DNA of 61,401 nt, from positions 1-61,401 of the forward strand of contig CADEGD010000010.1 in NCBI GenBank assembly GCA_902826795.1. The letters are read 5' to 3'. Origin of the DNA: an uncultured Acidobacteriota bacterium. GTDB lineage: Bacteria > Acidobacteriota > Blastocatellia > Pyrinomonadales > Pyrinomonadaceae. The notes under the pieces are model-generated. The model saw nothing but the letters and a program-made list of their open reading frames with translations. It was not told the origin of the DNA and searched no databases. The number at the start of each line of letters is the position of its first letter. Positions within the stretch are counted from its first letter, which is position 1. Of the stretch, positions 8,292 to 18,194 are shown one piece after another. Made by a program: the position numbers and the translations under genes.

Positions 8292-9332
8292 CTATGCAGT
8301 CTGTAGTTCAGGCTGCGTGGTCGTCGTCTTCGTAATCGTCGAATGCAGTGATTTCACTCCAACTATTAGATCCGAATACTGTTCCGGCGTCAGAGCTTGG
8401 GCTCCGTCGCAGAGGGCCTCTTCCGGACACGGGTGGACTTCAATGATCAGTCCATCCGCCCCGACGGCGACTCCTGCGCGGGCAAGAGGTTCGACCATAT
8501 AATTGTGGCCCGAGGCGTGGGACGGATCGATGATAACCGGCAGATGCGACACTCGTCGGATCGCCGGAACAATAGAGATATCCAGCGTGTTCCTTGCATG
8601 ATCGGCGAACGTGCGTATGCCGCGCTCGCATAAGATCACGTCGTAGTTTCCTTCGGACATTATGTACTCAGCGGCGAGAAGTAGTTCGTCGAGAGTAGCG
8701 GATAACCCGCGCTTTAGAAGTACGGGCTTTCGAGTTTGTCCGACGTACTTCAGCAGCGAAAAATTCTGCATGTTACGAGCCCCGATCTGAATACAGTCGC
8801 CGTATTTTACGACCAGATCAACACCGCGTTCGTCCATCGCTTCAGTTACGATGTTCAGCCCGAACTGATCACGAACCTGAGCGAGGATCTTCAAACCGTC
8901 TTCACCTTTGCCCTGAAATGCATAGGGAGACGTTCTAGGTTTAAATGCACCGCCGCGAAAGAACTTCGCTCCGCTAGCCGCGACGATCTCAGCGACCTTG
9001 AAAACCTGTTCTTCCGATTCGACCGCGCACGGCCCCGCGATCATCGCGAGCGAACCGTCGCCGATGAAAGCATTCCCCACTTTGATCGAAGATTTCTCCG
9101 GTCGCAGATCGTTTGATATCAGCTTGTACGGTTTGGTAACGCGGATCGCATCGGCGACGCCCGGGAGATTTTCGAAGTGTGTCGGATCGACAGCACCTTT
9201 GTTTCCAGTGATGCCGATAGCAGTACGATTCTCGCCGGGCATTGTGTGTCCGCGGAATCCAAGTTTCTCAATAATTCCGATCACCCGGTCGATGTCGGCC
9301 TGAGTAGCATCGGGTTTCATTACGATAAGCAT
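8292..9332 (-). CDS. aroF: 3-deoxy-7-phosphoheptulonate synthase (DAHP synthase)
   Basis: Condenses phosphoenolpyruvate and erythrose 4-phosphate, the first step of the shikimate pathway that feeds tryptophan synthesis. 346 residues from ATG 9332 (MLIVMKPDATQ is the usual start of this form). Residues 1-80 are a ferredoxin-like regulatory domain, and residues 90-340 are the TIM barrel with GPCAVESEEQ, FRGGAFKPRTSPY, GARNMQNF, LLKRGLSATLDE and DPSHASGH. This marks the type I-beta (AroF/AroG-like) enzyme, where the N-terminal domain mediates feedback control. It is the last gene of the trp operon, 16 bp after trpA, which couples precursor supply to tryptophan demand. Confidence 0.96.
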   Translation of the reverse strand: MLIVMKPDATQADIDRVIGIIEKLGFRGHTMPGENRTAIGITGNKGAVDPTHFENLPGVADAIRVTKPYKLISNDLRPEKSSIKVGNAFIGDGSLAMIAGPCAVESEEQVFKVAEIVAASGAKFFRGGAFKPRTSPYAFQGKGEDGLKILAQVRDQFGLNIVTEAMDERGVDLVVKYGDCIQIGARNMQNFSLLKYVGQTRKPVLLKRGLSATLDELLLAAEYIMSEGNYDVILCERGIRTFADHARNTLDISIVPAIRRVSHLPVIIDPSHASGHNYMVEPLARAGVAVGADGLIIEVHPCPEEALCDGAQALTPEQYSDLIVGVKSLHSTITKTTTTQPELQTA

Positions 9333-9348
9333 AAATAAAGTTAAGACT

Positions 9349-10161
9349 CTAGATTTCCGCCCTATTCTTTGCAACCGGCGGAAGAAGTTGCTGCACGAAA
9401 TTATTTACGATCTCGACTGTATCGCCGTCAGGGATCGAGCGCTCGATCTCTCTAACGATCGCCGACCCGACTACCGCGGCATCGGCGTATCGCCAAACGT
9501 CCTCAATCTGCTGGCGCGTAGATATGCCAAAACCGACAGCTATCGGCAGATCTGTAAACCGTCGAGCTCGACTTACCAATTCTTGCGCCGCCGAACTTGT
9601 CTCGCTCTGAGCGCCGGTAACGCCGGCTCGCGAAACAGCATAGATAAAACCTGACGCGTTTGCCGCGATGCGTCCGAGTCGTTCATCACTCGTCGTCGGC
9701 GCGATCAGCGATATCAAATCGAGATCGCGACTGCGCATGACCGAAGAAATGACGAACGCCACCTCGTCGACCGCGTCCGTAACGAGCACACCGTCTACGC
9801 CGGCCTCAGCGGCCTCAGCGGCGAGCTTTTCGAATCCATAGCGGAACAACGGATTCAGATAGCTAAACAGCACGACCGGTGTGTCGATCTCTTGACGCAG
9901 GTCGCGAACCATTTGCAGAATGTCAGCCAGAGTCGTACCGCTGTCCAACGCCCGCTGCGAGGATGCTTGGATCGTCGGGCCGTCGGCCATCGGGTCGGTG
10001 AATGGGACACCAAGTTCGATGATGTCTGCACCGTTTCTAGACAGTGCCAGCACAATCTCTCTCGAGACTGCAAGATCAGGATCGCCCGCCGAGACAAAAG
10101 GTATAAATCCCTTCCGGCCCGCCTTTCTCAATTCTGCAAATTTGTCGCCTATCTGTGCCAT
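9349..10161 (-). CDS. trpA: tryptophan synthase alpha subunit
   Basis: Cleaves indole-3-glycerol phosphate to indole and glyceraldehyde 3-phosphate; indole is channelled to TrpB. 270 residues, standard length. The catalytic Glu49 and Asp60 are at the canonical positions (IIELGVPFTDPMADGP). Other family marks are FIPFVSAGDP near the start and VGFGIST and VGSAIV in the phosphate-binding region. It lies 95 bp after trpB; the gap holds a hairpin-forming repeat that could modulate message stability. Confidence 0.97.
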   Translation of the reverse strand: MAQIGDKFAELRKAGRKGFIPFVSAGDPDLAVSREIVLALSRNGADIIELGVPFTDPMADGPTIQASSQRALDSGTTLADILQMVRDLRQEIDTPVVLFSYLNPLFRYGFEKLAAEAAEAGVDGVLVTDAVDEVAFVISSVMRSRDLDLISLIAPTTSDERLGRIAANASGFIYAVSRAGVTGAQSETSSAAQELVSRARRFTDLPIAVGFGISTRQQIEDVWRYADAAVVGSAIVREIERSIPDGDTVEIVNNFVQQLLPPVAKNRAEI

Positions 10162-10173
10162 CGCATTTTTCTA

Positions 10174-10236
10174 ACAGTTTTTAGTTACAAAGTTTGCAGT
10201 TACTAGTTCGAAAAAAAACTGGAAACTAAAAACTGT
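10174..10236. repeat. intercistronic palindrome between trpB and trpA
   Basis: A perfect 13-bp inverted repeat: ACAGTTTTTAGTT (10174-10186) and AACTAAAAACTGT (10224-10236). In the trp mRNA it would form an A/U-rich hairpin. There is no terminator-like GC stem. Confidence 0.7.
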
Positions 10237-10256
10237 AGAACTTAGAACCGTTAGGC

Positions 10257-11450
10257 CTAGTCTGTTAATAACTCTTGCACCTGGTTCACATCCTTATCGC
10301 CCCTGCCCGACAAATTCACGACGGCTACTGAATCACGCGGCATTTCCGGCGCCGTTTTAACGATTTGTGCTATCGCGTGCGCGGATTCGAGAGCAGGGAT
10401 GATGCCTTCGGTTTCCGAGAGCAGCTTAAACGCATCGAGAGCTTCGTCGTCGCTCACCGACGTATACTCGACACGTTTGTGATCATGCAAAAAAGCGTGC
10501 TCGGGTCCCACGGACGCGTAATCGAGGCCAGCAGAAACCGAATGCGTCACAGCTATCTGTCCGTGTTCGTTCTGCAGTAAATAGCTCTTCGTTCCTTGCA
10601 ATATTCCAACCGCAGAATCGTCTGTAAATCTCGCCGCATGCTCGCCCAGAGCTCCGCCGCGTCCGCCTGCTTCCACGCCGATCATTCTTACAGACTTGTC
10701 TTTCAAAAAATCATGGAACAGTCCAATCGAGTTAGAACCGCCGCCTACACATGCGACGAGTAGATCGGGAAGCCTGCCTTCTTTTTCAACGATCTGTTCG
10801 CGTGTCTCGCGGCCGATGATCGACTGAAAATCTCTTACCATCAACGGATACGGATGCGGGCCTAAGGCAGATCCAAGCAAGTAATATGTCGTGTCCACAT
10901 TTGTAACCCAATCCCGTAACGCTTCGTTAATCGCATCCTTCAACGTCTTCGAACCCGAATCGACGCCGCGAACTTCCGCGCCCATCAATCGCATCCGAAA
11001 GACATTCAACTCCTGTCGCCGCATATCTTCGGTGCCCATATAGACGACGCAATCGAGTCCGAAATGAGCGCAAACAGTAGCGGTTGCAACTCCGTGTTGG
11101 CCTGCGCCAGTCTCTGCAATTATCCGTTTCTTGCCCATGCGACGGGCGAGCAATATTTGTCCGACGCAGTTATTGATCTTGTGAGCGCCCGTGTGATTCA
11201 GGTCCTCACGTTTAAGATAGATCTTCGCTCCACCGAGCTTTTCCGTCAGACGTTCGGCAAAATACAGCGGGCTCGGACGACCGACAAAATCTTTTAGCAG
11301 CCCGTCCATCTCTGCTCGAAATCCCCCGTCGTCGCGATAGGTGAAGTAAGCCTCGGTTAGCTCGTCGATCGGAGCGACAAGCGTCTCCGGCACATACCGC
11401 CCGCCGTAATCACCCCAATAACCCTGCTCGTTTGGTTCGTAACTCGTCAT
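10257..11450 (-). CDS. trpB: tryptophan synthase beta subunit
   Basis: PLP enzyme that joins indole with serine to make tryptophan, acting with TrpA. 397 residues, typical TrpB1 length. The PLP lysine is Lys91 in [11 protein letters not shown], the phosphate loop is [10 protein letters not shown], and the substrate loop is [10 protein letters not shown]. The ATG overlaps the trpF stop by 4 bp (11447-11450), so the two are translationally coupled. Confidence 0.98.
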   Translation of the reverse strand: MTSYEPNEQGYWGDYGGRYVPETLVAPIDELTEAYFTYRDDGGFRAEMDGLLKDFVGRPSPLYFAERLTEKLGGAKIYLKREDLNHTGAHKINNCVGQILLARRMGKKRIIAETGAGQHGVATATVCAHFGLDCVVYMGTEDMRRQELNVFRMRLMGAEVRGVDSGSKTLKDAINEALRDWVTNVDTTYYLLGSALGPHPYPLMVRDFQSIIGRETREQIVEKEGRLPDLLVACVGGGSNSIGLFHDFLKDKSVRMIGVEAGGRGGALGEHAARFTDDSAVGILQGTKSYLLQNEHGQIAVTHSVSAGLDYASVGPEHAFLHDHKRVEYTSVSDDEALDAFKLLSETEGIIPALESAHAIAQIVKTAPEMPRDSVAVVNLSGRGDKDVNQVQELLTD

Positions 11451-12082
11451 GCATTCTTCGCGTTTCTGATGAACGCTTCCAATTTCTGCGGATCTTTTTT
11501 ACCCGGTGACGATTCAACGCCACTCGCAACGTCGACGGCATACGGACAAACAATACGAATCGCCTCTTCGACATTCTCTGGATTTAATCCGCCTGCTAAA
11601 TAGATATTACCGTTCCGGGACGAAGACTCGCGGGCAAGGCTCCAATCAAAGGTTTGACCCGTTCCTCCATACTCGGCTGCGGAGAATGAATCAAGAAGTA
11701 GATCGTCGGCGCCGAGAGTCGCCGCTTCGTCGATCTCTTTTTGAGAAGCTACTCGAACTGCCTTGATGATCCTGGTATCCATATTTGTGCGTATCTCGGT
11801 AATCAATTCCGCGGTTTCGTCTCCGTGCAATTGAATGGCGTCAAGATTTCCGAGTTTTCGTGCAACGAGAATTTCATCGATCGACGCATTTACGAAAACA
11901 CCGATCTTCGTAACCGATTGAGCCAAATCACGAACGATGGCCTCGACTGTTTCCGGCGATATGTATCTTTTACTCTTGGGGTAAAAATTGAACCCGATCA
12001 TATCCGCTCCGAATTTCACGCAAAGTTCAGCATCCTCGCGATTCGTTATCCCGCAGATCTTGACCTTTGTCTCTTTTCTCAT
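11447..12082 (-). CDS. trpF: phosphoribosylanthranilate isomerase
   Basis: Amadori isomerisation of N-(5-phosphoribosyl)anthranilate, third step of tryptophan synthesis. 211-residue TIM barrel with KICGITN (general-base Cys at residue 10), [27 protein letters not shown] (general-acid Asp) and the phosphate-binding [10 protein letters not shown]. It lies 45 bp after trpC and is not fused to it, unlike the enterobacterial TrpC-TrpF fusion. Confidence 0.97.
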   Translation of the reverse strand: MRKETKVKICGITNREDAELCVKFGADMIGFNFYPKSKRYISPETVEAIVRDLAQSVTKIGVFVNASIDEILVARKLGNLDAIQLHGDETAELITEIRTNMDTRIIKAVRVASQKEIDEAATLGADDLLLDSFSAAEYGGTGQTFDWSLARESSSRNGNIYLAGGLNPENVEEAIRIVCPYAVDVASGVESSPGKKDPQKLEAFIRNAKNA

Positions 12083-12127
12083 CCGATCTAATTAACAATT
12101 TAGAATTGATAGTTAATTTGCGAAAAC

Positions 12128-12928
12128 TTATTGCGACCTCGTCAGCTCGACAAGCGTCGAGATCGGGTTACCGCTTTTCATGAGCGTCTCTCCGATCAGA
12201 AAACCTGCGTAACCGAGATCGCGTAGCTCGGCAATATCATCGCGAGTCTTCAGACCGCTTTCGGCGACCATGATCGAGCCGTCCGGTGCGTTCTTGATCA
12301 ACTCGCGGGATACGTCGAGCGTTACGCTAAAAGTTTTCAGATCGCGGTTGTTGACTCCGATCAGCCTCGCTCCCAACTTGTTGATTCGCTCTAATTCTTC
12401 GAACGTATGTACTTCGACGAGCGCATCCAGCCCTAGCTCTTGTTCGGCGACCGACCGCAGCTTTTCTATCTCGTCATCTTCAAGCATCGCCGCGATCAGC
12501 AGGATTGCATCGGCACCGGCGGCAGCCGCTTCATAGATCTGAAACTCGTCGAAGAAAAAATCCTTACGAAGGATCGGCAGATCTACTGTGGATCGCACGG
12601 CCCGGAGATCTTCGAGCGAACCCTTGAAATGATCTTCCTCGGTCAGGATCGATATCGCCGCTGCTCCGCCGGCTTCGTATTGACGAGCGATGTCCGCCGG
12701 ATCGACCCCGTCATTGATCACACCTTTCGACGGCGAAGCCTTTTTGAATTCGGCAATGATGTTGATCTTCGACCGGTCCGACAAAGCCTCTCGAAGGCGA
12801 TGCGGTGAACTTCCGGAGCGAGTTTTAAGTGCTTGCTCGCGCAATTCAACGCCATCGGTCTCTCGCTTTGCAGCCTCAACGCGAACCCTTTTGTCGCTGA
12901 ATATCTTGTCTAGGATCGTGCCTGTCAT
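12128..12928 (-). CDS. trpC: indole-3-glycerol phosphate synthase
   Basis: Ring-closing decarboxylation giving indole-3-glycerol phosphate. 266 residues from ATG 12928, which overlaps the trpD stop by 4 bp; the longer open frame is a shadow of trpD. Family motifs: ILDKIFSDKRVRVE at the N-terminus, FKKASPSKG (catalytic Lys), LRKDFFFDEFQI, GVNNRDLKTF and VAESGLKTRDDI. TIM-barrel enzyme of normal length, coupled to trpD. Confidence 0.97.
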   Translation of the reverse strand: MTGTILDKIFSDKRVRVEAAKRETDGVELREQALKTRSGSSPHRLREALSDRSKINIIAEFKKASPSKGVINDGVDPADIARQYEAGGAAAISILTEEDHFKGSLEDLRAVRSTVDLPILRKDFFFDEFQIYEAAAAGADAILLIAAMLEDDEIEKLRSVAEQELGLDALVEVHTFEELERINKLGARLIGVNNRDLKTFSVTLDVSRELIKNAPDGSIMVAESGLKTRDDIAELRDLGYAGFLIGETLMKSGNPISTLVELTRSQ

Positions 12929-13941
12929 GCAGGTATGGCCGCTGCCAGTCCCTCCAGTTTTGCGTGAGCACTTCCGCTTCGAATGCTTTCGCGAGTTACC
13001 TCGACGGCTTCGGTCGTCGTCAGGTCGGGACGAGCAAGCCCGATCGCGGCCGCGGCGTTCAACATAACAATATTCTCGGCCGGCGTTCCGGCTGATCTTC
13101 CTGTCAATATTTTTCGTATCGTCGCGGAACTCTCGACCGAATCCGAGCACCGAATTTCTTCTAGAGTGCGGCGTTCGATGCCAAAATCTTCAGGCGTTAT
13201 CTCATCGAAACTAACCGTCACACTTTGGATTCGAGCAACCGTGGTTACGCCTTCAAGCGATATCTCGTCTAGTCCGTTTCCATTTACAATCCATGAACTC
13301 TTGGTCCCCAACCGTGCCAACGCACCAGCCATCTTCGGCAACAGATGCCCGTCCCACACACCAATCAACTGATGCGGTGCAGATGCGGGATTACAAAGCG
13401 GACCGACGCAGTTGAAGATCGTGGGGAATCCAAGACCGCGACGGACTTTTCCGAGCGTCGGCGACAAGCTATGGTAATTTGGAGCGAACATAAAACAGAT
13501 ACCGATCTCGTTCAGGCAGCGTTCAGCAGCTTTTGGCTCTACCGCAGCGTTGATGCCGAGCTCGGTTAGCACGTCGGCGCTTCCTGAATTGCTCGTCGCG
13601 GCCTTGTTGCCGTGCTTTGCGACTGCGATTCCGGCTCCGGCAACCACGAAGGCCGCGGCAGTCGAGACGTTGAAAGTCTTCGATTTGCTCCCACCTGTGC
13701 CGACGATATCGACAAAAGTTTCGTGACGCGAGTTCACACGCTTCATCCGCAATCGAAGTATTCGCGCAAACTCATAGATCTCGTTCTCTTCGATGCCTTT
13801 TGCGTTCCACGCAGTCAGCACATTCGCGATCAAGGATTCATCGGTTTCGGAGATCAAAGCGTCAAGCACGCCTTCCGCATCTTCCGACCGCAGTTCGCGT
13901 CCCAGCTTGAACTCTTCTGAATGTACCTTTAGCAAATTCAT
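12925..13941 (-). CDS. trpD: anthranilate phosphoribosyltransferase
   Basis: Transfers phosphoribose from PRPP to anthranilate, second step of the pathway. 338 residues. The PRPP loop is VGTGGSKSKTFNVST, followed by VAKHGNKAATSNSGSADVL; the small N-terminal helical domain is present. It is not fused to a TrpG glutaminase domain, and no trpG is in this window, so TrpE must find its glutaminase elsewhere or use ammonia. AGAGG precedes ATG 13941. The 84-bp gap to trpE contains an interspersed-repeat-like sequence (ACCACAGAATAAGAAGAG). Confidence 0.97.
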   Translation of the reverse strand: MNLLKVHSEEFKLGRELRSEDAEGVLDALISETDESLIANVLTAWNAKGIEENEIYEFARILRLRMKRVNSRHETFVDIVGTGGSKSKTFNVSTAAAFVVAGAGIAVAKHGNKAATSNSGSADVLTELGINAAVEPKAAERCLNEIGICFMFAPNYHSLSPTLGKVRRGLGFPTIFNCVGPLCNPASAPHQLIGVWDGHLLPKMAGALARLGTKSSWIVNGNGLDEISLEGVTTVARIQSVTVSFDEITPEDFGIERRTLEEIRCSDSVESSATIRKILTGRSAGTPAENIVMLNAAAAIGLARPDLTTTEAVEVTRESIRSGSAHAKLEGLAAAIPA

Positions 13942-14025
13942 CGACCTCTTATTTTCTCTTATTCCTCTTGCTCAGTGGTTAAAAAGGCGACCACAGAATA
14001 AGAAGAGCAGGAAGGAGCGGAAAAC

Positions 14026-15498
14026 CTATCGGCCCTCGGCGATCTCGATCGCCTTGATCATCGCTCGTGCCTTGTTTACCGTTTCTTGAAACTCGGATTC
14101 GGGTACCGAGTCGGCGACGACGCCGGCCCCGGCCTGAACCTTTGCGACTCCTTTCTCAAGCGAGAGCGTGCGGATGGCGATGCACGTATCCATGTTGCCC
14201 GCGTAATCGAAATAGCCAACTGCACCTGCGTAAATCCCACGCGGCGTTGGCTCGAGCGAACGGATTATTTCGACCGCTCTCACCTTTGGCGCACCCGAAA
14301 CTGTTCCGGCAGGGAAGCAGGATGCCAGCGCGTCGAATTGATCAAGCCCTTCGCGAAGTTTCGCGGAAAGATAACTCACGAGATGCTGTACGTGCGAATA
14401 TTTCTCGACGTGCATCAAGCCATTGACCTTCACGCTGCCGTATTCGGCGACGCGTCCAAGATCGTTTCGCCCAAGGTCGACCAGCATAAGGTGCTCCGCT
14501 ACTTCCTTGCGATCGGCCTTCATTTCCTCGGCGAGCAGGGCGTCTGCTTCGGCCGTTTTTCCTCGCGGTCGTGTTCCGGCTATCGGACGATATTCGAGAT
14601 TACGGCCGCGCACACGAACCAACATCTCCGGCGAAGCCCCGATCACAGCTCGCTCGCCAAAATTTATCAGGAACATGTACGGCGAAGGATTCAGCGAGCG
14701 GATCGCACGGTAGATCGCGACCGGTGTTGCGGATGTCGGCTTTGAAAAACATTGAGAGATCACGACCTGATACGCCTCACCCGCGTTGATCAATTCTTTT
14801 ACTTCACCGACAGCGTTCTCGAAATCTTCCTGTTCCCAATTGGATGTTGAGGCGGCGGAGTTGTGGCTCGCGATCGGCTCAGGAAGCCGGACATCGCCAG
14901 TTTCCAACCGTTGGCGAATCTGCTGGTTGTCGATCTTGGCCTCGTGAAACAACGCTTTGAGACGCACGTCGCTTCCTTCCGCCTCGTCGGCAAAAACAAG
15001 CGAGATGATGCTGATCACCTGTTTCGCGTGGTCGAAGGCGACGATCGATCGGAAGAACATAAGAGATGCCTTATCGTCCGTCTCAACGTCTTTCTTCAGG
15101 GTTGGTTCGAACCACGAAGAGCAGTCGAAGTTCATCGAGCCGATCGCTCCACCGACGAAGCTCGGCAGCGAATCGTCCTGATGCACCTTATGTTTCCCGA
15201 AGTGATCGCGGAGGAACTGGATCATCCCTTGATCCAACTGCTTCTGCTCTTTGTTGGACGCGACCGAGACAGACGAATCATTTCCAGATACCACAAACTC
15301 AGGATCGACGCCGACGAACGAATATCGGGCAAGCGTCTCGCCGCCCTCGACCGACTCAAGCAGAAATGAGTTCGCGGAATGCGTCGACAGCTTTAGATAA
15401 ACCGCGAGCGGCGTCAGCAGATCGGCCGGCAGCGTGTCCACAACCGGGATGACGTTCGCCGATATCGTTTTTTCCTTGAATGCCTCGAAATCGTTCAT
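14026..15498 (-). CDS. trpE: anthranilate synthase component I
   Basis: Converts chorismate to anthranilate, the committed step. 490 residues from ATG 15498; the frame stays open to 15681 but that part overlaps the leader peptide and attenuator and is not protein-like for this family. Family marks: SFLLESVEGGE (the LLES motif that binds feedback-inhibiting tryptophan), PSPYMFLINF, RPIAGTRPRG, DLGRNDLGRV, FPAGTVSGAPK and QAGAGVVADSVPE. It is the first structural gene of the operon, immediately after the attenuator. Confidence 0.97.
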   Translation of the reverse strand: MNDFEAFKEKTISANVIPVVDTLPADLLTPLAVYLKLSTHSANSFLLESVEGGETLARYSFVGVDPEFVVSGNDSSVSVASNKEQKQLDQGMIQFLRDHFGKHKVHQDDSLPSFVGGAIGSMNFDCSSWFEPTLKKDVETDDKASLMFFRSIVAFDHAKQVISIISLVFADEAEGSDVRLKALFHEAKIDNQQIRQRLETGDVRLPEPIASHNSAASTSNWEQEDFENAVGEVKELINAGEAYQVVISQCFSKPTSATPVAIYRAIRSLNPSPYMFLINFGERAVIGASPEMLVRVRGRNLEYRPIAGTRPRGKTAEADALLAEEMKADRKEVAEHLMLVDLGRNDLGRVAEYGSVKVNGLMHVEKYSHVQHLVSYLSAKLREGLDQFDALASCFPAGTVSGAPKVRAVEIIRSLEPTPRGIYAGAVGYFDYAGNMDTCIAIRTLSLEKGVAKVQAGAGVVADSVPESEFQETVNKARAMIKAIEIAEGR

Positions 15499-15504
15499 CG
15501 CAAA

Positions 15505-15540
15505 ATCAAAAATGCCGCCCCTTAAATTAAGAGCGGCATC
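15505..15540 (-). terminator. trp operon attenuator terminator
   Basis: On the minus strand ATGCCGCTC (15539-15531) pairs with GGGCGGCAT (15520-15512), a 9-bp GC-rich stem with one G-U pair. It is followed by TTTTTGATTTT and ends just before the trpE ATG (15498). The segment 15538-15533 (TGCCGC) can pair instead with GCGGCA at 15609-15604 inside the leader peptide coding region, giving an antiterminator. Confidence 0.85.
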
Positions 15541-15577
15541 TCGTGTGATCGTTGTTTTCCTGGGAAAGGAAGAGAAC

Positions 15578-15685
15578 CTAGCGATTCTCTCGATCAAATC
15601 TTCTGCCGCACGCACGCGTGTACCAACGCCAGACGAAGTAACCCCGCCAGGTCTCGGCATAAAATTCGTGAGTGCGATCAAACAT
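15578..15685 (-). CDS. trpL: trp operon leader peptide
   Basis: A 35-codon open frame ending in TAG between argS and trpE. It contains three TGG codons, 13, 19 and 21 (context TWRGYFVWRW), a strong enrichment for the rarest amino acid. Ribosome stalling there would mask segment 1 (TATGCCGAG, 15661-15653), which otherwise pairs with segment 2 (GCGGCA, 15609-15604), and free segment 2 to pair with segment 3 of the terminator. This is the classic Trp attenuation layout. No Shine-Dalgarno is visible and the predicted promoter would start RNA at the ATG, so translation may be leaderless. Confidence 0.82.
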   Translation of the reverse strand: MFDRTHEFYAETWRGYFVWRWYTRACGRRFDRENR

Positions 15686-15693
15686 TGACTTCA

Positions 15694-15723
15694 CTTGTAA
15701 CAGAATCATTCCACGCATGTCAA
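15694..15723 (-). promoter_or_regulatory. predicted trp operon promoter
   Basis: A perfect -35 TTGACA (15723-15718) begins right after the argS stop codon; 18 bp later is TACAAG (15699-15694), a 4/6 match to TATAAT. RNA would start about 15687, next to the leader ATG at 15685. Confidence 0.6.
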
Positions 15724-17724
<2,001 letters not shown>

Positions 17725-17750
17725 TGCGGTTCTGATAGTCAAAACCGCAA

Positions 17751-17756
17751 TTATAC
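17751..17756 (-). promoter_or_regulatory. -10 box upstream of argS
   Basis: Perfect TATAAT about 27 bp upstream of the argS ATG on the minus strand. No convincing -35 is visible at the right spacing. Confidence 0.45.
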
Positions 17757-17766
17757 GTGCTTCGAT

Positions 17767-18102
17767 CTATTTTATCGAAACGGTTAGAGAATACGTCGTA
17801 GCTCCGCCGAGGTTATCGACGCAGACGTACTGATCGCCGCGCGTCTCGACATCGTAGGCGTAACTCGTCTCACCACTTTCGAAAATAACGACCTTGCCGC
17901 TTCGTGAACTGACGGTCGCCGTCAACCTTTGTCCCACTCTGGCTCCGGCGAAGTAACAAACGCGGCCGCCGTTAGCGACCCGGCCAGTTACCGTCGCCGA
18001 CGTGCGGCCTTTTGCAAAACGAATACGGGTGTCTGCGTATGCGGCGACGTTTATGAACGCCATGACGGCGATGATTGCGAAAAATTTTGTGTAAATTTTC
18101 AT
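17767..18102 (-). CDS. small secreted protein, unknown function
   Basis: 111 residues with a clear signal peptide (hydrophobic residues 7-22, ending AAYA near residue 23). The mature part is predicted all-beta and contains two Cys, probably a disulfide (RVCYFAG and QYVCVDNLGG), the pattern RIRFAKGRTSATVTGRV, and a final strand YSLTVSIK. From memory, such small periplasmic or extracellular domains are frequent in this phylum with no assigned role. It is divergent from larC. Confidence 0.6.
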   Translation of the reverse strand: MKIYTKFFAIIAVMAFINVAAYADTRIRFAKGRTSATVTGRVANGGRVCYFAGARVGQRLTATVSSRSGKVVIFESGETSYAYDVETRGDQYVCVDNLGGATTYSLTVSIK

Positions 18103-18161
18103 AAGGTATCTGCTCCTTTGATAACAACGCGAGAAGTCTCGCCTGTGCGTATCAGGTTTCG

Positions 18162-18190
18162 CTCGATTGTCACGATAGAATACAATCGAG
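18162..18190. promoter_or_regulatory. inverted repeat just upstream of larC start
   Basis: CTCGATTGT (18162-18170) and ACAATCGAG (18182-18190) form a perfect 9-bp inverted repeat with an 11-nt spacer containing TAGAAT. The repeat ends 4 bp before the larC ATG. It could be an operator or an mRNA hairpin that masks the start. Confidence 0.45.
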
Positions 18191-18194
18191 TCGG

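Noticed and set aside
12929..13150. N-terminal extension of TrpC
   Set aside because: It lies wholly inside trpD, is rich in Arg and Ser as expected of a shadow frame, and the ATG at 12928 gives a 4-bp overlap and the usual TrpC start.
15499..15681. N-terminal extension of TrpE up to 15681
   Set aside because: The frame is open, but this part overlaps the Trp-rich leader and the terminator hairpin, has no similarity to TrpE N-termini, and ATG 15498 gives the usual length.
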